A program made the translations under genes and the position numbers. From the NCBI GenBank assembly GCA_902465105.1, contig CABQLM010000015.1, positions 1 through 34,818 of the forward strand: 34,818 nucleotides of DNA. The letters run 5' to 3'. Positions 30,479-34,818 of this stretch are shown in pieces. Within the stretch, counting starts at the first letter, position 1. The number at the start of each line of letters is the position of its first letter. The notes beneath the pieces are model-generated. The model saw nothing but the letters and a program-made list of their open reading frames with translations. It did no database searches and had not been told where the DNA came from. The DNA is from an uncultured Collinsella sp. (GTDB lineage Bacteria; Actinomycetota; Coriobacteriia; Coriobacteriales; Coriobacteriaceae).

Positions 30479-30565
30479 ATGCAGCAACGACATCCGTCCA
30501 ACAATTCGTGCGAAACATAATGAAAAACCGTTTGATGTGAGTTAATATAAACAACGTCGTGAATC

Positions 30566-30612
30566 TGACTCCTGCCGCATAGTTGACAGGGGTTAAACAC
30601 AAAAAGGAGTCA
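30566..30612 (+). promoter_or_regulatory. Stem that would mask the ptsH ribosome-binding site
   Basis: TGACTCC (30566-30572) is the exact complement of GGAGTCA (30606-30612), which contains the GGAG ribosome-binding site of ptsH. The 33-base loop contains TTGACA (30583-30588), which has no matching -10 box. Pairing would reduce translation initiation, so this is a candidate translational control element. Confidence 0.45.
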
Positions 30613-30615
30613 ATT

Positions 30616-30879
30616 ATGGTTTCTGAGAAGGCTACCCTCGTTAATCCTCAGGGTCTTCACATGCGTCCGGCCGGCCTCTTCGCCTCCACCATGGGCAAGT
30701 ACGCCTGCGACGTGACCGTTGTCACCCCCGAGAAGGAGGTCAACGGTAAGTCTCCGATGGCCCTCATGGCTGCTGGTATCCCCTGCGGTACCGAGGTCGA
30801 GGTCAAGTGCGACGGCGCTGACGAGGCCGAGGCTCTGGCTGCTGCCATCGAGCTCATCAAGAGCGGTCTTGGCGAGTAG
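30616..30879 (+). CDS. ptsH: Phosphocarrier protein HPr
   Basis: This 87-residue PTS carrier passes phosphate from enzyme I to sugar-specific EIIA domains. The active histidine is H15 in NPQGLHMRPAG. Ser46, in NGKSPMALM, is at the position phosphorylated by HPr kinase in Firmicutes, so regulatory phosphorylation is possible, though no kinase gene is in the window. ATG 30616 is preceded by AAAAAGGAG. It lies between the permease gene and ptsI and is separated from ptsI by a moderate terminator, which would give more HPr than enzyme I. Confidence 0.97.
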   Translation: MVSEKATLVNPQGLHMRPAGLFASTMGKYACDVTVVTPEKEVNGKSPMALMAAGIPCGTEVEVKCDGADEAEALAAAIELIKSGLGE

Positions 30880-30924
30880 AACTCAAACGGGTCGCATGTT
30901 GAACAATTAAGTTCATACTTGGGG

Positions 30925-30960
30925 GCGCAGTGACCTGTATCAAGGTAGCTGCGCTCTTTT
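30925..30960 (+). terminator. Probable partial terminator between ptsH and ptsI
   Basis: GCGCAG (30925-30930) pairs with CTGCGC (30949-30954), and ACCT (30933-30936) with AGGT (30943-30946), separated by a two-base mismatch. TCTTTT follows. The internal mismatch suggests incomplete termination. Confidence 0.7.
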
Positions 30961-30987
30961 GTCATGGATATGGCAAAACGCTTTATC
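30959..30987 (+). promoter_or_regulatory. Candidate ptsI promoter
   Basis: TTGTCA (30959-30964) and TTTATC (30982-30987) with a 17-base spacer directly follow the ptsH terminator and lie about 20 bases upstream of the ptsI start. Confidence 0.45.
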
Positions 30988-31006
30988 ACGTGACACGGAG
31001 AGAGGA

Positions 31007-32716
31007 ATGGGAATGTATCAGGGAGTCAACGCATCCGAGGGTATCGGTATCGGCACCGTCATGGTCGCCGTCGATCCCGACTTGACGTTTGAGCCGCACG
31101 AGGTTGCTGATTCGGCAGCAGAGAAGGAGCGCTATCAGACCGCTCTTTCGGTCTTTTGCGAGAAGACCCAGGCTCAGGCCGACCACATGAAGGAGACGGT
31201 GGGCGAGGCCGAGGCCGAGATCATGAGCGGACACATTGTCCTGGCTCAGGACCCGGGCATGACCGACGCCATCAACGCCGCCATTGACGGCGGCACCTGC
31301 GCCGAGCAGGCGCTCATGGACACCTCGACCATGTTCGAGAACATGTTCCTGTCTATGGACGACGAGATGTTCCGTCTGCGCGCGGCCGACATCGCCGACA
31401 TCCGCACCGGTATTCTGGCCGAGCTGCTGGGCAAGGAGGTCGTCGACCTCTCCGTCCTGCCCGAGAACACCGTCGTTGTCGTGCACGACCTTACGCCGTC
31501 CATGACCGCCACGATCGATAAGGCTCACGTTGCCGGTATCGTCACCGAGACCGGTGGCCGCACGTCGCACTCCGCGATCATCGCGCGCGCCCTCGAGATC
31601 CCGGCTGTTCTTTCGGTTTCCAACAGCTGCACCGCGCTGCGCAACGGCATGACCGTTGTCGTCGACGGTGGCAAGGGTATCGTCGAGGCCGATCCCGACG
31701 AGGAGACGCTCGCCGCCTACACCGCCAAGGCCGAGGCCTTCGCTGCCGAGAAGGCTGCCCTCGAGGCCTTCCGTGGCAAGCCTTCCGTGACTGCCGATGG
31801 CATCAAGAAGATCATTGCCTGCAACATCGGTAACCCCGATGACGTGCCCAACGCGCTCGATCACGACGCCGAGGCTATCGGTCTGTTCCGCTCCGAGTTC
31901 CTGTTCATGGACTCTGCCGAGCTTCCTTCCGAGGAGGAGCAGTTCAACGCCTACCGCAAGGTCGCCAGCGCGCTCAAGGGCGCTCCGGTCATCATCCGCA
32001 CGCTCGATGTGGGTGGCGACAAGGAGATTCCGTACCTGCACATGGTCAAGGAAGACAACCCCTTCATGGGCTTCCGCGCCGTGCGTTACTGCCTGGCCAA
32101 TCCCGACCAGTACAAGGTCCAGCTCCGTGCCCTGCTGCGCGCTAGCGCCTTCGGTGACATCAAGATCATGATCCCGCTCGTCACCTGCGTCGAGGAGGTC
32201 TTGGCTGTCAAGGAGCTCGTCGAGCAGTGCAAGGCCGAGCTGACCGAAGAGGGTCGCAAGTTCAACGAGGACATCGAGGTCGGTATTATGGTCGAGACGC
32301 CCGCCGCTTCGCTGCTCGCTGACCGCCTGGCCGAGGTCGCCGACTTCTTCTCTATCGGCACCAACGACCTGATCGGCTACACCATGTGCGCCGACCGTGG
32401 CAACGACACCATCTCCAATCTGTACCAGGTGTACTATCCCGCCGTGCTCCGCTCGCTCAAGAACATCATCGAGAGCGGCGTGAAGGCCGGCATCATGGTC
32501 GGTATGTGCGGCGAGGCCGCTGCTGATCCGCTGCTCGAGCCGCTGCTGATCAGCTGGGGCCTGGAGGAGTTCTCGATGAGCGCTCCGTCGATCCTGCGCG
32601 CCCGCAAGACCATCAGCCAGTGGACCAAGGCCGAGTGCGACGAGCTCGCCGAGAAGGCGCTCGCCTGCAATACCGCCGCCGAGGTCAAGGCGCTGCTCGA
32701 GTCCGCAGCTCGTTAA
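31007..32716 (+). CDS. ptsI: PTS enzyme I (phosphoenolpyruvate-protein phosphotransferase)
   Basis: This 569-residue cytoplasmic enzyme autophosphorylates from PEP and passes phosphate to HPr. The active histidine is H188 in TGGRTSHSAIIARALEIPAV. The PEP-binding domain shows FRSEFLFMD, RTLDVGGDKEIPYL, MGFRAVRYCL, VGIMVETPAA, SIGTNDLIGYTM and the catalytic cysteine loop VGMCGEAAADP. Its length is normal. ATG 31007 has GGAG six bases upstream, and ATG 31013, which aligns better with the usual N-terminus (MYQGVNASEGIGIG), also has AGAGG. It serves every PTS permease in the cell, so its place in a fructose cluster links general and specific PTS functions. Confidence 0.97.
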   Translation: MGMYQGVNASEGIGIGTVMVAVDPDLTFEPHEVADSAAEKERYQTALSVFCEKTQAQADHMKETVGEAEAEIMSGHIVLAQDPGMTDAINAAIDGGTCAEQALMDTSTMFENMFLSMDDEMFRLRAADIADIRTGILAELLGKEVVDLSVLPENTVVVVHDLTPSMTATIDKAHVAGIVTETGGRTSHSAIIARALEIPAVLSVSNSCTALRNGMTVVVDGGKGIVEADPDEETLAAYTAKAEAFAAEKAALEAFRGKPSVTADGIKKIIACNIGNPDDVPNALDHDAEAIGLFRSEFLFMDSAELPSEEEQFNAYRKVASALKGAPVIIRTLDVGGDKEIPYLHMVKEDNPFMGFRAVRYCLANPDQYKVQLRALLRASAFGDIKIMIPLVTCVEEVLAVKELVEQCKAELTEEGRKFNEDIEVGIMVETPAASLLADRLAEVADFFSIGTNDLIGYTMCADRGNDTISNLYQVYYPAVLRSLKNIIESGVKAGIMVGMCGEAAADPLLEPLLISWGLEEFSMSAPSILRARKTISQWTKAECDELAEKALACNTAAEVKALLESAAR

Positions 32717-32733
32717 TTTGGTATCAGGGGTAA

Positions 32734-32763
32734 CCGCGTGGTTGGAATGGGCCGGCCACGCGG
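32734..32763 (+). other. Twelve-base-pair hairpin between ptsI and the first fruK gene
   Basis: CCGCGTGGTTGG (32734-32745) pairs with CCGGCCACGCGG (32752-32763), including two wobbles, around AATGGG. No T-run follows, so it is not a classical terminator. Position and shape suggest mRNA stabilisation, processing or partial attenuation between the two genes. Confidence 0.6.
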
Positions 32764-32790
32764 CCCTCACATATACAGGGGGTACTGTAA

Positions 32791-33723
32791 ATGTTCTACA
32801 CGCTAACCGCTAACCCGGCTGTCGACATGACGGTTTCGAGCTCTCCGCTCGAGCCCGACGAGAACGTCCGCACCGGCTCGGCCAGCTACACGGCCAACGG
32901 CAAGGGCCTCGACGTGTCCTTCGCCTTTAAGAAGATGGGCGTCGACACCGTCGCGCTCGGCTTCTTCGCCGGTTTCACGGGCAAGTTTATCGTCGAGGAG
33001 GTCATGAACCTGGGTTGTCTGTGCCGCCCGGTCTGGACCGACGGTATCACGCGCATCAACACCTACGTCAACGATGGCCAGCACGAGTACGGCATCCTCA
33101 ACCCCGGTGCTCCGATTACGCCGCAGCATCAGGAGGAGCTCTACAACATCCTGGACACCGCCGGCGATCTTGAGTGCCTGATCGTTTCTGGTTCCGTGCC
33201 TCCCAAAGCCACGCCCGACTTCCTGGCTCAGGTCATGGAGCACGCTCAGGCCCGTGGCGCCGACGTCGTCCTGGATCTGTCCTCCGACAAGCTCAAGGAG
33301 CTCGCCCACAAGAAGCCGCTGCTCATCAAGCCGAACCATCACGAGATGAAGGCCATCTTTGGCGTTCCGGTCGACACCGACGACGAGGTCCGCGTTGCCA
33401 TGAAGCTCGCCCACGACGCCGGCGTTCAGAACGTGTTGCTCACCCGTGGTAGCCGCGGCGACGCTTACTTCTCCAACGGAGAGGACATCTGGTACGCTAA
33501 GCGTGAGTTCAACATCAAGCTGGTCTCTTCCGTCTGCGCCGGCGACTGCACCCTCGCTGCGTTCCTGCACAAGTGGTACAGGGATCGCGACAACGTCGAG
33601 GAGGCCATGAAGCTCGCTATGGCCACCGGCGCCAACGTTGCCGAGTCCGTCGGCATCGGCGACTTCGGTCACGTCGATGAGTACAGCAAGCGCGTTGCTG
33701 TCCGCAAGCTCGACCGCAAGTAA
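32791..33723 (+). CDS. fruK: 1-phosphofructokinase-like PfkB-family kinase, copy 1
   Basis: This 310-residue cytoplasmic kinase should convert fructose 1-phosphate to fructose 1,6-bisphosphate. FruK/LacC signatures are visible: TLTANPAVDMTV at the N-terminus, the NGKGL substrate loop, LGFFAGFTGKFI, WTDGITRIN and LLIKPNHHEM. The catalytic base is D252 in VCAGDCTLAAF. The usual GAGDS reads CAGDC here, so both flanking positions are cysteine. GGGGG lies eight bases upstream of ATG 32791. It follows ptsI with no promoter that I can see. Tagatose-6-phosphate kinase is the main alternative; the fructose-type permease nearby favours fruK. Confidence 0.88.
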   Translation: MFYTLTANPAVDMTVSSSPLEPDENVRTGSASYTANGKGLDVSFAFKKMGVDTVALGFFAGFTGKFIVEEVMNLGCLCRPVWTDGITRINTYVNDGQHEYGILNPGAPITPQHQEELYNILDTAGDLECLIVSGSVPPKATPDFLAQVMEHAQARGADVVLDLSSDKLKELAHKKPLLIKPNHHEMKAIFGVPVDTDDEVRVAMKLAHDAGVQNVLLTRGSRGDAYFSNGEDIWYAKREFNIKLVSSVCAGDCTLAAFLHKWYRDRDNVEEAMKLAMATGANVAESVGIGDFGHVDEYSKRVAVRKLDRK

Positions 33724-33747
33724 GCGAAACGCGAGATTTTCTCGTGT

Positions 33748-33781
33748 ATGGCGTCCCGGTTTAGGCTGGGGCGCCATTTTT
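33748..33781 (+). terminator. Intrinsic terminator after the first fruK gene
   Basis: ATGGCGTCCC (33748-33757) pairs with GGGGCGCCAT (33768-33777), ten pairs including one wobble, followed by a T-run (33777-33781), 24 bases past the stop codon. It ends the ptsI-fruK unit, so the second copy needs its own promoter. Confidence 0.88.
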
Positions 33782-33900
33782 CTATATTGTGAGCGAGCAA
33801 CGGGACAAATGAATCCGAGGAATTGCCCCACCTTCCTGCCGCCCTGCACGCGTTCTACACCGTTCGCCGAGTTGCTATAGCCTTTTTTGTAGGCGTGGAA

Positions 33901-33906
33901 TATACT
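33901..33906 (+). promoter_or_regulatory. Possible -10 element of the second fruK-like gene
   Basis: TATACT at 33901-33906 lies 34 bases upstream of the second kinase start, in an AT-rich patch after the terminator. No -35 box at standard spacing was found; TTGCTA at 33872-33877 is too far away. Confidence 0.4.
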
Positions 33907-33940
33907 TTCATTAACACGTTGCCTTGTGAAAGGAACTTAC

Positions 33941-34818
33941 ATGATTTACACGCTCACTGCAAATCCTGCCATTGACTACAACATTGCCTGCGACGGTCTT
34001 TCCGCCAACACCGTCACCCGCACTCGCAATGCGGTCTATACGCCTAACGGCAAGGGTCTCAACGTCTCGTTCACTCTCGATCACTACGGTGTCGACACCA
34101 CGATCCTGGGCTTTTTTGCCGGCTTCTCGGGCGAGTTTATCGTCAAGGGCGCCGAGGCCCTGGGCGTGCCCGTCAAGCCCGTGTGGACTGACGGCATCAC
34201 GCGCGTCAACGTCTTCCTCAACGCCGGTCCCGACACCGAGTACAACATGGTCAACGCAGGTGCCGCCATCAATGCTGCCAACGAGCAGGAGATGTTTGAC
34301 CTTATTGATTCGCTCGACGACATGACCTGCCTGGTCATTAGCGGCTCGCTGCCTCCCAACACCTCCGAGGGTTTTCTGGCCGAGGTACTTCGCCGTGTTA
34401 AGGCAAAGGGTGCCGAGTTCGTGCTCGATATCTCGAGCCATCAGCTGGCTGACCTCATTGCCATGGAGCCGTTGCTCATTAAGCCTAACGACGACGAGCT
34501 GCTCGACATCTTTGGCATTAAGGTGAGCGGTGGCGACGACGAGTCCGTCAAGGGCGCGATGGCCGAGCTGCACGCCAAGGGCGCCAAGAACGTACTGCTG
34601 ACCCTTGGTGGCGACGGTGCATACTTCTCCAACGGTGAGCACATCTGGTTTGCCAACCGTACCTTTGAGGTCAAGCTGCTGTCGACGGTCTGCGCCGGCG
34701 ACTCCTCGCTTGCCGCCTTCCTGTCCGTGTGGCACGACGCCCCCGAGCGTGTTGAGGACGCCCTGCGCCTCTCGATGGCTACCGGCGCCAACGTGGTTGA
34801 GTGCCCGGGCTTGGGCGA
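33941..34818 (+). CDS. 1-phosphofructokinase-like PfkB-family kinase, copy 2 (3' end beyond window)
   Basis: The frame starts at ATG 33941 after GAAAGGA and runs off the window after about 292 codons, so only the last few residues are missing. It is clearly a paralogue of the preceding kinase: TLTANPAIDYNI, NGKGLNVSF, LGFFAGFSGEFIV, WTDGITRVN, SGSLPPN and LLIKPNDDEL all align. The catalytic aspartate is D254 in VCAGDSSLAAF, with serine after the aspartate as in typical family members, unlike the cysteine in copy 1. The separate terminator and possible promoter suggest independent expression. It may prefer a different phosphosugar (fructose 1-phosphate, tagatose 6-phosphate); sequence alone does not decide. 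Confidence 0.87.
   Translation, partial: MIYTLTANPAIDYNIACDGLSANTVTRTRNAVYTPNGKGLNVSFTLDHYGVDTTILGFFAGFSGEFIVKGAEALGVPVKPVWTDGITRVNVFLNAGPDTEYNMVNAGAAINAANEQEMFDLIDSLDDMTCLVISGSLPPNTSEGFLAEVLRRVKAKGAEFVLDISSHQLADLIAMEPLLIKPNDDELLDIFGIKVSGGDDESVKGAMAELHAKGAKNVLLTLGGDGAYFSNGEHIWFANRTFEVKLLSTVCAGDSSLAAFLSVWHDAPERVEDALRLSMATGANVVECPGLG

Larger units (their letters stand above)
30230..30565. other. Gene-free stretch before ptsH with repeats
   Basis: This stretch has lower GC than the genes around it and no convincing coding region. A minus-strand open frame (30245-30493) crosses the inverted repeat and lacks a clear ribosome-binding site. It holds a two-copy direct repeat (30238-30283), a 19-bp-arm inverted repeat (30397-30478) and an AT-rich segment (30510-30550) containing TAATAT at 30543-30548, which may be the ptsH -10 box with a poor -35. 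Confidence 0.55.

Noticed and set aside
30245..30493. 82-codon minus-strand frame between the PTS permease gene and ptsH
   Set aside because: It runs through one arm of the inverted repeat and both direct repeats, has no clear ribosome-binding site, and encodes no recognisable domain. A remnant gene cannot be excluded.
30583..30606. TTGACA upstream of ptsH as a -35 box
   Set aside because: The position 17 bases downstream falls on the ribosome-binding site, leaving no room for a -10 box or leader.
1..34818. CRISPR array, tRNA, rRNA, prophage or insertion sequence
   Set aside because: I looked for regular direct repeats with spacers, cloverleaf sequences, integrase or transposase motifs and target duplications and saw none.

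Overview
This window is a dense, GC-rich piece of bacterial chromosome made almost entirely of housekeeping genes. Base composition, frequent GTG/TTG starts, many 1-8 nt gene overlaps, a sigma-B/F-type sigma factor and a fructose phosphotransferase (PTS) cluster beside the general PTS genes all suggest an actinobacterium of the Coriobacteriia, most like Collinsella. That placement is from gene content and style only; no database search was possible.

Layout. 1-347: 5' part of an iron-containing (glycerol-type) alcohol dehydrogenase on the minus strand. 488-3634: a tRNA-Ile-sensing T-box leader and ileS. 3635-3936: gene-free, with two strong hairpins. 3937-5549: lspA and an RluD-type pseudouridine synthase. 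5632-6976: a stand-alone membrane glycosyltransferase with its own promoter and a strong terminator. 7009-10120: a small prepilin-peptidase-like protein, a dNTPase and a RarA/MgsA ATPase. 10215-13377: a membrane-anchored coiled-coil protein, an RsbW/SpoIIAB-like anti-sigma protein with degenerate ATP-binding motifs, its probable sigma factor and an AI-2E-family transporter, the last three tightly coupled. 13384-13623: a small AT-rich membrane protein on the minus strand.

13820-20440: alaS, ruvX, mltG, a YqeG-type phosphatase, aroK and a strongly divergent aroB-like gene, probably one operon. 20477-21753: a structured leader, an M24 aminopeptidase and a terminator. 21859-26962: efp, an Asp23-family gene, nusB, xseB, tlyA, nadK and recN, nearly all overlapping or abutting.

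27025-34818 is a sugar-uptake block. An RpiR-type regulator diverges from a fused fructose-type PTS permease (order B-C-A), followed by ptsH (HPr), ptsI (enzyme I) and two tandem 1-phosphofructokinase-like genes, the second cut by the window end. Enzyme I and HPr energise the permease, which makes fructose 1-phosphate; the kinases convert it to fructose 1,6-bisphosphate. Two overlapping palindromes at the permease promoter are good candidates for the regulator's operator.

The least ordinary items are: an aroB homologue that has lost metal and catalytic residues; an anti-sigma protein without a recognisable ATP site; a large composite hairpin after ileS; a structured leader before the aminopeptidase gene; a 19-bp-arm inverted repeat and a ribosome-binding-site-masking stem before ptsH; and the tandem kinases. 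I saw no CRISPR array, tRNA, rRNA, insertion sequence or prophage.
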